Made by a program: the position numbers and the translations under genes | Part shown: one piece after another, positions 19,483 through 28,632 of the stretch | Layout: each line of letters opens with the position of its first letter | How positions within the stretch are numbered: position 1 is the stretch's first letter | The notes under the pieces: generated by a model | Databases searched by the model: none | What the model was told of the DNA's origin: nothing | What the model saw: the letters and a program-made list of their open reading frames with translations, nothing else | NCBI RefSeq assembly: GCF_030540545.1 | Contig: NZ_JAUNVZ010000002.1 | Span: 248,001 to 312,000 of the forward strand | DNA length: 64,000 nt | Direction of reading: 5' to 3' | Source: Rothia sp. (in: high G+C Gram-positive bacteria) | GTDB lineage: Bacteria > Actinomycetota > Actinomycetes > Actinomycetales > Micrococcaceae

Positions 19483-21458
19483 TGAGCGATTTTAAGACTC
19501 TGCAGAAGGTTCTTCTGCCTCGACCTGACCAGTTGGATATTCAGGCTCTGTACGTTGACGGTGGTGAATTCTACGGAATTCATACCCCCGAAAAGAGCCT
19601 GAAACAGGACACCAAGAAGGCGTCTGAGAGCGAAAGCCATGCTTCGGTTGCTACCGAGCGTGTAGATAATTCTAACTTCATTAGCAATCGCTCCACCCAC
19701 GTGCCTCAGGGCAAGCGTATTTCCTTCGCTACCTATTTCAATGCCTTCCCCGCATCCTATTGGAAGCGCTGGACGAACCTGAGCTCGGTGCGTCTGCACA
19801 TTGAGACCTCGGGTGAAGGTATTGTGAGCCTGCACAAGTCCAGCGGTCGCGGTACCATCCAGCAGCTGGATATGCACACTGTATCCGGCGAATCTACCCT
19901 GGATATTGACCTGCCCCTCAAGCCTTTTGGTGACGGCGGCTGGTACTGGTTCGATCTGATCGGTGGCAAGGGTGACTTTACCCTGGTCAGCGCTGAATGG
20001 CAGAGTGACGCACCGGTAGTTAACCCCGATAAGCAGGGTATTACCTTGGAAATCACCACGATGAACAAGGTGGACTACTGCCTCAACAACCTGCGTAGCC
20101 TGGGCACTAACCCCGAGGCCCTTGACCTCTTCGATGAGATTCTTCTGGTGGACCAGGGTACTCAGAAGGTTCAGGAGCACCCCGATTTTGAAGAGGCTGT
20201 TGCTCCTCTGAAGGGTAAGTTCCGCATTATCAACCAGAGCAATTTGGGTGGTTCTGGCGGCTTTGCCCGCGGTATGTACGAGGCTGTGGCTAATGGCAGC
20301 AAGTACGCCCTGCTGCTTGATGATGACGTGGTTCTGGACCCCGATTCGATCGTGCGCATGCACACCTTCGCTGAGCACACCCGCAAGCCCACCCTGGTGG
20401 GCGGCCACATGTTTGATGTGCAGAACCGCGCTGCTTTGCACACTATGGGTGAGAAGATCGATCCTTATCGTTTCTTCTGGGGTCAGGCCGATGAGAATAT
20501 CGAACCCGGTCATAACTTCGCCCTCTCTAATTTGCGTGCTACCCCGTGGATGCACCGCCGTGTAGACGTTGACTACAACGGTTGGTGGATGGATCTTATC
20601 CCCACGGACGTTATCCGTGAGATTGGTCTGCCTCTGCCCGTATTCATTAAGTGGGATGACGCTGAATACGGCTACCGTGCAACTCTGCGCGGCTACCCGA
20701 CCGTTACCTTCCCCGGCGCTGCCGTATGGCATATGTCCTGGTTGGATAAGGACGACACCGTAGGCTGGCAGGCATACTTCCACGCTCGTAACCGTTTTAT
20801 TGCAGCGCTCTCCCACTCACCCTATAAGCGCGGTGGCCGCCTGTTGAAGGAATCTGTCTTCAATAGCGTCAAGCATCTGCTCTCCATGCAGTACTCCACG
20901 GAATCTATCCGTATTCTTGCCCTCAAGGACGTACTCGCAGGTCCCGACCAGTTGCATGAGCACCTGGCAACCCGTCTGCCTGTTGTCCGTCAGATGCTGC
21001 AGGAGTTCTCAGATGCTCAGTTCAACGAGGATATTGATTCCTTCCCGCAGCCTCGCGCTGTGAAGCCTCCCCGCCCGGGTCTGCGCCCGCCGACCTATGC
21101 TCAGCTTCCTCTGTGGACTTTGAAGACTGCTGCCAAGCAGCTTCTTAAGCCGGTATCGGAAGAATCGCAGCAGGCACCTCAGGCGCAGATTCCGCATCAG
21201 GATAACCGCTGGTGGCGTACCGCAAAGTATGACTCGGTGCTGGTATCTAATGCTGAGGGTAGCGCTGTGTCCTGGTACAAGCGACGTCCTGAGGTGCTAC
21301 GCGCTCACCTGAGCGAGGGTACCCAGCTGACCGCTCAGATTATGCGTCAATGGCCTGAGCTGAGCAAGCAGTATCGTGCAGCTTTTGGCAAGATTACCTC
21401 TTTCGAGGAATGGGGCAAGACCTTCACGAAGCATACTGAATCTGAGCTGAAGCGTTAG
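19482..21458 (+). CDS. glfT2: GlfT2-like galactofuranosyltransferase
   Basis: A 658-residue GT2-family enzyme. The N-terminal ~170 residues form a beta-rich domain (YFNAFPASYWKRWTNLSSVR), the middle is a GT-A domain with the metal-binding YALLLDDDVVLDPDS near residue 283, and FIKWDDAEYGYRA plus WHMSWLDKDDT lie further on, as in GlfT2 of Mycobacterium (637 residues). GlfT2 polymerises alternating beta-(1-5) and beta-(1-6) galactofuranose from UDP-Galf on a lipid carrier at the inner membrane face. Linkage specificity cannot be read from the sequence. The DDD motif is complete, so the enzyme should be active. Start overlaps the glf stop by one base. Confidence 0.88.
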
Positions 21459-21466
21459 GAGCGCCT

Positions 21467-22348
21467 ATGACAGATCTGAGTAAGATGCCGCTTAAAGCCC
21501 CCGGTAAGGGCCGCGGTATCCTAGACGCAATACGTAACTGGTATCTGCTCCGCCTGCTGGTGGATAAGGAAATCCAGGTGCGCTATCGCGGCTCGGTCCT
21601 GGGTATTTTCTGGTCCTATATTAAGCCCGCAATTCAGTTCCTCGTGTTCTACATTGCAATGGGTCTATTCCTGGGGCTGGAACGCGGTCTGCAGAACTAC
21701 TCTGTGTACCTCTTCGCGGGTATGATCGTCATCAATTTCTTCTCCGAAGGCTTTGGTAACGGCGCCCGCAGTATGGTGGTCAATAGTGCGCTCATCCGCA
21801 AGATTTACCTACCGCGTGAGCTGTTCTCAATATCCACGGTCTGGGTCGCTCTGGTCCATTTCATACCGCAGATTGCCATTATGGTCATTGCCTGCCTCTT
21901 TGTGGGCTGGCACCCGAGCCTGCTGGGTATTGCTGCCATTGCGGCGGGCATGCTGATTGTTATGCTCCTATCCTACGGTTTGGGTCTGATTTTCGGCGTT
22001 GCCAATGTATTCTTCCGTGACTCGGAGAATATTGTGGATATGCTGCTGATGGTGGCAACCTGGAGCGCACCGGTATTGTACTCCTGGACCATGGTGCGCG
22101 ATACGCTCTATCCCTGGGTCTTGAATATCTACCTGTACAACCCGCTAACTATCGCGGTGGAGCTTTTCCACTATGGTTTCTGGTGGGCGACTCTCTCCCC
22201 GGAGCAGCAGGCTCTTCCTACCGCTGAAGTGATTCCGCATCTCTTTAGCTTCTGGACTCCTATGGCTCTGCTGATTTCCCTGGTGACGATTTTTATTGGC
22301 GATGCTCTCTTCCGTAAGTTTGAGGGCAACTTCGCTCAGGAGCTCTGA
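21467..22348 (+). CDS. wzm: Polysaccharide ABC exporter permease, Wzm/TagG type
   Basis: A 293-residue ABC-2 family permease with about six membrane helices; amphipathic N-terminal region (RNWYLLRLLVDKEIQVRYRGSV, shown in part) is typical of Wzm/TagG/RfbD proteins that export lipid-linked polysaccharides. It begins eight bases after the transferase stop, with AGGAGC as ribosome binding site. Together with the following ATPase it would flip the completed galactan. Conserved YR-x-S-x-LG-x-x-WS-x-x-x-P (CRYRGSVLGIFWSYIKP-like) is visible near residues 38-55. A homologous pair (Rv3781/Rv3783) exports arabinogalactan precursor in Mycobacterium. Confidence 0.9.
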   Translation: MTDLSKMPLKAPGKGRGILDAIRNWYLLRLLVDKEIQVRYRGSVLGIFWSYIKPAIQFLVFYIAMGLFLGLERGLQNYSVYLFAGMIVINFFSEGFGNGARSMVVNSALIRKIYLPRELFSISTVWVALVHFIPQIAIMVIACLFVGWHPSLLGIAAIAAGMLIVMLLSYGLGLIFGVANVFFRDSENIVDMLLMVATWSAPVLYSWTMVRDTLYPWVLNIYLYNPLTIAVELFHYGFWWATLSPEQQALPTAEVIPHLFSFWTPMALLISLVTIFIGDALFRKFEGNFAQEL

Positions 22349-22353
22349 TCCGG

Positions 22354-23124
22354 ATGAAATTAGAAGCAATGAATCTACCTGCGATTCCCGAGAACGCGCC
22401 GGTGGTTATCCGTGCGGAGAACCTGGTCAAAAGCTTCGTGCTACGCCACACCCGTTCCATGAAGGAAGCCTTTGTCTGGCTGATCAAGGGACGCAAGGGC
22501 GATTTGAGCGAGAAGTTCAATGCTCTCAACGGCATTAGCCTGGATATTAAACAGGGTGAGCGTGTGGCGCTGCTGGGTCTGAACGGCTCGGGTAAATCCA
22601 CTCTGCTCAAGCTGATTTCCGGCGTGATGCGCCCCGATGGTGGGCAGGTACTTAACCGCGGTAAGATCGCGGGTCTGATTGAGGTCGGTGCGGGTTTCCA
22701 CCCGGATCTGACCGGTCGAGACAATGTGTACCTCAATGGCGCAATCCTGGGTATGACCAAGGCTGAGATCGAAGAGAAGTTTGACGAGATTGTTGAGTTC
22801 TCCGAGATTGGTGACTTTATTGATACCGAGGTGAAGTTCTACTCTTCGGGTATGTACCTGCGCCTGGCATTCTCCGTGGCTGTGCACACCGACCCGGATA
22901 TTTTTCTGGTGGATGAGATTCTGGCGGTGGGCGATGAGCCCTTCCAGAAGAAGTGCATTGCTAAGATTCAGGAGCTGTGCGAGCAGGGCAAGACCCTGGT
23001 TGTGGTCAGCCACGAACTGGATATGGTTTCGAAGATCTGTGACCGCGGCGTGGTTCTTTCCCGCGGCTCCATGGAGTTCGACGGCGATATTGATGAGGCC
23101 GTGAAGATTATTCGTGGTTCCTAG
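22354..23124 (+). CDS. wzt: Polysaccharide ABC exporter ATPase, Wzt/TagH type
   Basis: A 256-residue ATP-binding subunit. Walker A is LLGLNGSGKSTLLKL near residue 74, the signature region is YSSGMYLRLAFSVAV, and Walker B is IFLVDEILAVGD. The SSGM signature in place of LSGGQ and the early SMKEAFVWLIKG loop are typical of Wzt/TagH/RfbE. It ends after the D-loop and H-loop (VVSHELDM) and lacks the C-terminal carbohydrate-binding domain of E. coli O9a Wzt, so export probably does not need chain-end recognition. It follows the permease by five bases and closes the operon before the hairpin at 23171-23202. Confidence 0.92.
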   Translation: MKLEAMNLPAIPENAPVVIRAENLVKSFVLRHTRSMKEAFVWLIKGRKGDLSEKFNALNGISLDIKQGERVALLGLNGSGKSTLLKLISGVMRPDGGQVLNRGKIAGLIEVGAGFHPDLTGRDNVYLNGAILGMTKAEIEEKFDEIVEFSEIGDFIDTEVKFYSSGMYLRLAFSVAVHTDPDIFLVDEILAVGDEPFQKKCIAKIQELCEQGKTLVVVSHELDMVSKICDRGVVLSRGSMEFDGDIDEAVKIIRGS

Positions 23125-23170
23125 GTTGCTTCTCTTAGCCCGATAAGGCTTTGAGAGACAGCACCTCATG

Positions 23171-23202
23171 AAAGTGCCTCCGGCAAAAGCCGGGGGCACT
23201 TT
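23171..23202 (+). terminator. Hairpin terminator after wzt
   Basis: A 14-bp stem with one wobble pair (23171-23184 and 23189-23202), AAAA loop, followed by TTTTGTG. A typical intrinsic terminator closing the galactan operon. Confidence 0.85.
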
Positions 23203-23243
23203 TGTGTATATTCGCAAATGTTACAGAGTATTTTTATTACAAT

Positions 23244-23273
23244 TTGATAACGTTCGATAGTCACTGTTAGATT
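23244..23273 (+). promoter_or_regulatory. Possible promoter of the tad operon
   Basis: TTGATA (23244-23249) and TAGATT (23268-23273) are spaced by 18 bases, about 70 bases before the tadA start. The -10 match is only moderate. Confidence 0.35.
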
Positions 23274-23344
23274 GAGACTGTAGCCACACACTACGCTACG
23301 CACCACCGATAAACCAGCCGTTTTCACCCCTTCCGGGAGTAATA

Positions 23345-24712
23345 GTGGACAATGACGCTCCATCACTACTAAAGAATAGCTTCAGCGATATAAGCACAGA
23401 AGACTATCAGAAACTTCTAGAAAACCTCAGAGTCTCAATCCGAGAGCAGGGCATTAACCCTACAGAAGCTGCTCAGCTCACCCCGCTGGTAAGCGCAGCT
23501 ATCAGCGACTACGAACAGATGCGCTTGCTCGCAGGAGCACCAGAGCTGGCAGATAGCGCCTTAGTGCACACGCGCCTGGTCAATGAGCTCAGCGGTTACG
23601 GAGATATCCAGATGTACCTGGACGACCCGGAAGTCGAAGAAATCTGGATCAACTCGCCCAGTGAAGTCTATATCTCCCGCAGGGGAGTTAGTGAACTTAC
23701 ACCCCTGCGCTATAGCCGTGAGGGACTCGAAACCCTGCTGGAGAAGATGCTCAAACCCTCGGGGCGCCGCATCGATATTTCCTCGCCCTTTGTGGATGCA
23801 TCCCTGCCGGATGGCTCCCGACTGCACGCGGTGATCCCCGATATTACCCGCAAGCACATCAGTATTAATATCCGTAAGTTCATTGTGCGAGCCCGCGCCT
23901 TGAACGATTTGGTGACCATAGGCTCCCTGAGCCGATCCGCCGCGCAGATTCTGCAGGCGGCGGTTGCCTCCGGCATGAATATCCTGGTCTCAGGAGCCAC
24001 CCAGGCGGGCAAAACCACCATGCTCAATTGCCTGGCGGCAGCCATTCCGCCCCGCGAGCGCGTGATTACCTGCGAGGAAATCTTTGAACTGTCAGTGCCC
24101 CTACGCGATGTAGTGGGCATGCAATGCCGCCAACAGAACCTGGAGGGCACCGGCGAGATTAACCTGCGCCGTCTGGTTAAAGAGTCCCTGCGCATGCGCC
24201 CGGACCGTATTCTGATTGGCGAGGTACGCGAAGCTGAAGCCCTGGATATGCTTATTGCACTCAATGCGGGTCTGCCGGGTATGTGTACCATTCACGCCAA
24301 TTCTGCGCGCGATGCCATCACCAAGCTGTGCACCCTGCCGCTGCTGGCGGGCGAGAATATTACCAGCCAATTCGTGGTGCCCGCCGTGGCTCATTGTATT
24401 GACCTGGTGGTGCATTGTGAGCGTGCCGCTGACGGTACTCGCCGAGTGACTGAGATTTACGCCCTGGGCGGTCGAATTGAGGAAGGAACCATTGAAATGG
24501 CTCCGCTCTTTAGCCGGCAGAACGGGCAGCTGGTGTGTACCGGTATGGAGCTGCCTCGCCCCGCTGCGTGGGAGCGCGCCGGCTACTCTGTGGAGCATCT
24601 GATTCAGAGTGCTCGTGTCGAACAGAATGGTAGAAGCGTGTACACCTCCGACTACGGTAGCTACTCTTCGCACTACGGTCTCTTATCCCGAGAGCAGGTG
24701 GGCGCTGCATGA
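23345..24712 (+). CDS. tadA: Tad pilus assembly ATPase TadA/CpaF
   Basis: A 455-residue secretion ATPase of the GspE/VirB11 superfamily that powers pilin polymerisation. The N-terminal domain (to about 150) includes the family's YLDDPEVEEIWINSP. Walker A GATQAGKTT lies near residue 220, the Asp box near 245-250 (ITCEEIFEL), Walker B LRMRPDRILIGEVR near 285-298, and the His box GMCTIHANSARDA near 316-328. All catalytic motifs are intact. GTG start with GGGAG. The stop overlaps tadB by four bases (ATGA). Equivalent to Rv3659c. Confidence 0.95.
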   Translation: MDNDAPSLLKNSFSDISTEDYQKLLENLRVSIREQGINPTEAAQLTPLVSAAISDYEQMRLLAGAPELADSALVHTRLVNELSGYGDIQMYLDDPEVEEIWINSPSEVYISRRGVSELTPLRYSREGLETLLEKMLKPSGRRIDISSPFVDASLPDGSRLHAVIPDITRKHISINIRKFIVRARALNDLVTIGSLSRSAAQILQAAVASGMNILVSGATQAGKTTMLNCLAAAIPPRERVITCEEIFELSVPLRDVVGMQCRQQNLEGTGEINLRRLVKESLRMRPDRILIGEVREAEALDMLIALNAGLPGMCTIHANSARDAITKLCTLPLLAGENITSQFVVPAVAHCIDLVVHCERAADGTRRVTEIYALGGRIEEGTIEMAPLFSRQNGQLVCTGMELPRPAAWERAGYSVEHLIQSARVEQNGRSVYTSDYGSYSSHYGLLSREQVGAA

Positions 24713-25563
24713 TAAGCATGTATGCCCTGCTGCTATGTTGCGGAGAACTCCTGGTGCTGAGTGCTATAGTCGCTCCCCGCGAGAGCACCCTCGCCGAGCG
24801 TAAAGAACCGGTGATGGCTGGCTGGCTGCGAACCGCCGGTCTGCACGGACTAACTCTGACTCGCTTTAATATTTACCGCTGCCTGGCTGCCGTGCTGCTT
24901 GGACTATTTGTTGCCGCAAGTACCGGGCTGTGGAACTTCGCTCTGCTATCTGCCGCCGCTATTTATAGTGCACCGCGCATATGGTTGCGCCAGCGCGTGC
25001 GCAGCCGAAACGAGAAGACCCTGCACGCCTGGCCCGATGCTGTGGATCATCTGCGGTCAGCCATTCGCGCCGGTTTGGCTCTTCCCGAAGCCCTGGCTCA
25101 GCTTGCCGAACGCGGCCCGCAGGTGCTGCGCCCCGGCTTTGAGAGCTTCGCGCGGGATTATCGTGCCAGCGGCTCCTTTAGCCTGAGCATTGAGCGACTC
25201 AAAGACTATCTTAGCGACCCGGTAGCTGACACCATTATTGAATCCCTGAAGATTGCCCGCGAGGTGGGTGGTACCGACCTGGGTCGTCTGCTCGGTTCTC
25301 TGAGTGAATTTTTGAGGGATAATGCGCGCACCCGCTCCGAGCTCAAAGCCCGCCAATCCTGGACTATTAATGCGGCGCGCCTGGCGTGTTTCGCACCCTG
25401 GTTTGTTCTCTTTTTGATGGCTCTGCAGCCGGCAACGCGCACGGTCTATAACTCATTTGCTGGCGCCTGCGTGATGGCTGCCGGTGCGGGAATATCTGTG
25501 ATTGCCTACCGCATGATGCTGCGTATCGGTCAGCTACCCGAGCAGAAAAGAGTGTTTGCATGA
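24709..25563 (+). CDS. tadB: Tad pilus inner-membrane protein TadB
   Basis: A 284-residue T2SSF/GspF-fold platform protein. It has hydrophobic helices near residues 1-15, 47-80, 220-240 and 245-265, and the GspF core DHLRSAIRAGLALPEALAQL near 106-125 with REVGGTDLGRLLGSLSEFLR. It should form the inner-membrane platform with TadC that links the ATPase to pilin. The start overlaps tadA and the stop overlaps tadC by four bases, so translation is coupled. Confidence 0.9.
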   Translation: MISMYALLLCCGELLVLSAIVAPRESTLAERKEPVMAGWLRTAGLHGLTLTRFNIYRCLAAVLLGLFVAASTGLWNFALLSAAAIYSAPRIWLRQRVRSRNEKTLHAWPDAVDHLRSAIRAGLALPEALAQLAERGPQVLRPGFESFARDYRASGSFSLSIERLKDYLSDPVADTIIESLKIAREVGGTDLGRLLGSLSEFLRDNARTRSELKARQSWTINAARLACFAPWFVLFLMALQPATRTVYNSFAGACVMAAGAGISVIAYRMMLRIGQLPEQKRVFA

Positions 25564-26486
25564 TGAGTACTCTTCTGGGCACTCTAGCTGCCACGGGCGT
25601 GGGATTATGCTATTGGTCGCTGACCGCCAGCGCCTACCGTAGCTTTAGCGACCGCATTGCCCCGCAGCTACACGCCGCCTATATGGCGTCGACTCCGCGC
25701 CGCGAGCCAGTCCCGGTGCAGGGGAGTAAAGCCCTGCTCTATAGCCTGCTGGAACCGCTGGTTCAACGCTGGGAGAGCCTTGCTAATGCGAGCGGTCCAA
25801 GCGAAGCAAAAATCGCTGAGCGCATGCGCCGCGCGGGAGTACCGGTCAATGTTCGCGCCTACCGCACCGAGCAGATTCTCTGGGCTCTGGGAGCTACCGC
25901 GTGCACAGCGGCTGTCAGTACCCTGGGCTATATCCAATCCCGAATGAGCCTGCCCCTGGCGTGCATTCTGATTCTCCTCAGCGCCCTGAGCGGTTTTCTA
26001 GGGCGTGACTGGGCACTGGATCGAGCCGTGAAAAAACGCGAGGCGCAGCTGCTGGCGGAGTTCCCGCCCCTGGCTGAAATGATGGCGCTATCGGTCACCG
26101 CCGGTGAGTCAGCCATCGGTGCCCTGGAGCGCATCTGCCGTATTTCTCGCGGCGAGCTCGCCAAAGAATTTGAGCAGATTCTGGACTCTATCCGCACCGG
26201 CTCCAGCGTGCAACGCGCCTGCCGAGACTACGCCCTCAATAGTCAGGTGCCCGCTCTTTCCCGCTTTGTGGAGGGTATTGCCGTGGCCATTGAACGCGGT
26301 ACACCCCTGGCGGAGGTGCTACGCGCCCAAGCCCAGGATGTACGCGATGCCTCCCAGAGAGAATTGGTGGAAAGCGCCGCGAAAAAGGAAATCGGCATGA
26401 TGGTTCCGGTTGTTTTTATGATTCTGCCGCTGACCGTGCTTTTTGCGATTTTCCCCGGTATTGCCCTGCTGCGCCTGGACTTCTAG
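25560..26486 (+). CDS. tadC: Tad pilus inner-membrane protein TadC
   Basis: A 308-residue T2SSF-fold protein, partner of TadB. The GspF domain covers about 155-300 (FPPLAEMMALSVTAGESAIG, ALERICRISRGELAKEFEQI). A C-terminal hydrophobic helix (KEIGMMVPVVFMILPLTVLF) ends the protein. The first helix at 1-20 and a pair near 100-140 anchor it. It overlaps tadB by four bases. The following 141 bases contain a GC-rich hairpin before the pilin candidate. Confidence 0.9.
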   Translation: MMSTLLGTLAATGVGLCYWSLTASAYRSFSDRIAPQLHAAYMASTPRREPVPVQGSKALLYSLLEPLVQRWESLANASGPSEAKIAERMRRAGVPVNVRAYRTEQILWALGATACTAAVSTLGYIQSRMSLPLACILILLSALSGFLGRDWALDRAVKKREAQLLAEFPPLAEMMALSVTAGESAIGALERICRISRGELAKEFEQILDSIRTGSSVQRACRDYALNSQVPALSRFVEGIAVAIERGTPLAEVLRAQAQDVRDASQRELVESAAKKEIGMMVPVVFMILPLTVLFAIFPGIALLRLDF

Positions 26487-26546
26487 ATTGTCCTGCTACA
26501 GGTCAAGCACCCCAAAGATTTGGGCGGGTACTCCCGCTCATAGCCT

Positions 26547-26571
26547 GTGCGCGCACCCGGTTAGCGCGCAC
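26547..26571 (+). other. Hairpin between tadC and the pilin candidate
   Basis: 8-bp perfect stem GTGCGCGC / GCGCGCAC with a nine-base loop and no T-run. Inside the tad operon such a hairpin could protect or attenuate mRNA so that the pilin and assembly genes are expressed at different levels. This is inference. Confidence 0.4.
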
Positions 26572-26627
26572 GGCACGGGTTCGTTATCGAGCCTACACAC
26601 CATCACCGATAGACAAAGGAGTAAATC

Positions 26628-26882
26628 ATGTTCCGCGCCCTTCGTACCCTGGCACTCTGCGCCCTGGGAGCTGTCACCCTGTGGCTTCTGGGCTTGAGCC
26701 TGCGATCGCAGAGCACCGCAGATAGTACCGAGAAGCAGCACCCCGAAAGGGGAGATGTACCCGGTTGGGTCATGATCACCATGATGAGCGCAATTCTGGT
26801 TGCCGCAATCCTGGCGGTGGCTCAGCCCGCGCTGCTGAAAATGTTCAATGACGCCATGGCGCGCATCCGCCCCATTCAATAG
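26628..26882 (+). CDS. Small Flp-pilin-like protein
   Basis: An 84-residue protein at the position of the Flp pilin gene (Rv3656c) in the tad operon. It has an N-terminal hydrophobic stretch (ALCALGAVTLWLLGLSL), a charged hinge, then ERGDVPGWVMITMMSAILVA and more hydrophobic residues, followed by a short amphipathic end. The Gly before DVPGW is a plausible prepilin peptidase site, but the usual Glu at +5 of the mature form is missing (Trp instead). That makes it unusual for a major pilin; it may be a member of the DUF4244-like actinobacterial group. AAAGGAG precedes the ATG. No prepilin peptidase gene lies in the window. Confidence 0.65.
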   Translation: MFRALRTLALCALGAVTLWLLGLSLRSQSTADSTEKQHPERGDVPGWVMITMMSAILVAAILAVAQPALLKMFNDAMARIRPIQ

Positions 26883-27044
26883 GGGTATAGTCCCCGCTCA
26901 TAAGTGCCCGGTGTACGCAATAGTCCTGTACCGACAACTATCCCGTATTGGCATTATCCGGTACCGGCTCCGTACACCGGGTGCTTTGAACTATCTACGT
27001 TCAATCCCCGCCCTGCCCCGTATAGCCCTGCCCCGTATTTCGTC

Positions 27045-27563
27045 ATGTTCGCTTTACCCTCTACACCTCAGCCTGCCTCCTACCCATCAGAAGATCACGA
27101 AAGAGGCGACGCCAGCACCGACTTCGTCATGGTCAGCGTGCTACTGATCGCCCTGGTTGGTATTATTCTGCAGCTTAGCTACGCCCTGTACACTCGCAAT
27201 ATTGTGCTGGATGCCGCCAATGCCGGGGCACGCTACGGCGCCCTCTACGATCGAAGCCCCGACGAAGGAGCAGAACGCACCCGCGCCATTATTGCCGGCG
27301 CCCTACCCGCCTCCTACGCCAGCAATATTAGCTATAGCGTGGAATACCGTCAGGGCACGCGTGTGCTCGCTATGGAAGTGCGCGCACCCCTGCCCGTACT
27401 CGGCCCCTTGGGACTACCCGATAGCACCACGGTGCGCACCTACGCCATCTACCCCGAATATTCACAGGGCAAGAACGGAAAGAACGCGAGCGCAATAAAC
27501 GCGCCCTCAAACTCGGCTACCCCTCAGCTCGATAGTAGCCTGCCTGAAGGAGGAGAGAAATAA
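27045..27563 (+). CDS. TadE-like pseudopilin
   Basis: From the ATG at 27045 this is a 172-residue protein with a type IV pilin-like N-terminus: a 21-residue leader ending ERG, then DASTDFVMVSVLLIALVGII as the first mature helix. An acidic residue sits at +5 (Asp). The rest (TRNIVLDAANAGARYGALYD) is the TadE family pattern. Pro/Gln/Asn-rich tail. The reading frame stays open upstream to a GTG at 26904, which would add 47 residues rich in Pro and Tyr; neither start has a clear ribosome binding site. The stop overlaps the next start by one base. Confidence 0.7.
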   Translation: MFALPSTPQPASYPSEDHERGDASTDFVMVSVLLIALVGIILQLSYALYTRNIVLDAANAGARYGALYDRSPDEGAERTRAIIAGALPASYASNISYSVEYRQGTRVLAMEVRAPLPVLGPLGLPDSTTVRTYAIYPEYSQGKNGKNASAINAPSNSATPQLDSSLPEGGEK

Positions 27564-28066
27564 TGCGCCCGACTCATATCTCTACAGCACTCGCATGCTG
27601 TGCCGCCACCCTATGGAAAGGCGCCCTCCTCTGCAAAGACACTGCTGCTTGCAAAGAGACTGAGCCAGCAGAACACCCGGAACACGAAGAAGGCAGCGCC
27701 ATTGTCGAATTCCTCGCCCTGGGACTGACTCTACTCATCCCCGTACTCTACGCCCTGCTCACCTTCTTCTCCCTGCAAAGCAGCGTTATGGCGGCGCACG
27801 CCTCCAGCGCCCAGGTCACCCAATATGTGCAGGCACAAGAAGAAGGCACCAGCATAGACGCCGCCCAAGCCCAGAATATCGGCGCCTTCGCAGCCCACAA
27901 CTACGGCATAGCCCCCGAAAATATAGAGGTACAGATCAGCTGCCCTCAAGGCTGCGTTAAAGGAGCACCCGTGAGTGTTACCACCACTATCCGCGCCGGG
28001 CTGCCGCTCCTACCAAGCGCGCTGGGCGGAGTCATCCCCGTTAGCTCCCATGCCGACTCATACTAG
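27563..28066 (+). CDS. TadE/TadF-like pseudopilin
   Basis: A 167-residue protein with a long leader and the pilin-like segment EEGSAIVEFLALGLTLLIPV near residues 44-63, with Glu at +5 after the Gly-Ser cleavage region. It matches TadE-type minor pilins (Rv3655c position). The mature part contains AHASSAQVTQYVQAQEEGTS and one CPQGC pair of cysteines that could form a disulfide. GAAGGAGGAG lies before the ATG, which overlaps the previous stop by one base. Confidence 0.75.
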   Translation: MRPTHISTALACCAATLWKGALLCKDTAACKETEPAEHPEHEEGSAIVEFLALGLTLLIPVLYALLTFFSLQSSVMAAHASSAQVTQYVQAQEEGTSIDAAQAQNIGAFAAHNYGIAPENIEVQISCPQGCVKGAPVSVTTTIRAGLPLLPSALGGVIPVSSHADSY

Positions 28067-28091
28067 ACCGACATAATACTAAGGACACACC

Positions 28092-28538
28092 ATGCCCCGT
28101 ACAGATTCGCCCAAAGACAGCGCACATTCCGCCGAAGAAGGCAGCATCAGCCCCCTCATTATCGGCTGCGTGCTGCTCATCATCATCATTGGAGCGACCC
28201 TGACCGCCATTACCAGCGTGCACCTGCACACCCAGCGCCTGACCGATTACGCCGACGCCCAACTAAGCTACGCCAAAGCTGAAGACAAAGGCGAAAGTAA
28301 GCTCAAAGACCCCGGCGCCGCCTACAATCGCGCCCGCAGCCGAGTCAACGCCTACAGCACCCAACACCCCATCGGCGCAAGCTACGACTCCTACACCGTA
28401 CAAAACCTGAGCCTAGAAGGGGACACCCTGAGATTGCAGGTCAGCGCCAGAGTACACCCGCCCATTATTAGCCTCTTCATCCCCGAAGGAATCGACATTA
28501 CCGCCCAAAGCTCCGCACGCCTGGAAGAAGACCAATAA
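28092..28538 (+). CDS. TadG-like pseudopilin (Rv3654c type)
   Basis: A 148-residue protein with the N-terminal pattern EEGSISPLIIGCVLLIIIIG (about 17-36), a single membrane helix and an extracytoplasmic alpha-beta part (TQRLTDYADAQLSYAKAEDK). It corresponds to the last gene of the Ssd-TadABC-Flp-TadE-TadG cluster in Mycobacterium. AAGGA precedes the ATG. In this strain it is the end of the operon; prfB follows after 94 bases with its own promoter. Confidence 0.75.
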   Translation: MPRTDSPKDSAHSAEEGSISPLIIGCVLLIIIIGATLTAITSVHLHTQRLTDYADAQLSYAKAEDKGESKLKDPGAAYNRARSRVNAYSTQHPIGASYDSYTVQNLSLEGDTLRLQVSARVHPPIISLFIPEGIDITAQSSARLEEDQ

Positions 28539-28594
28539 AGCCTACAGCTGCGGTGCGCAGTATTAAGCCCAACACAACAAACACGCCCCCAGTA

Positions 28595-28624
28595 TTGGCA
28601 TTGCGCACCCGTACACGGTAGGGT
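28595..28624 (+). promoter_or_regulatory. Promoter of prfB, probably giving a leaderless mRNA
   Basis: TTGGCA (28595-28600) and TAGGGT (28619-28624) are 18 bases apart. The -10 box ends eight bases before the ATG at 28633, and no Shine-Dalgarno is present, so transcription would begin at or next to the start codon. Confidence 0.5.
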
Positions 28625-28632
28625 TAAATACT

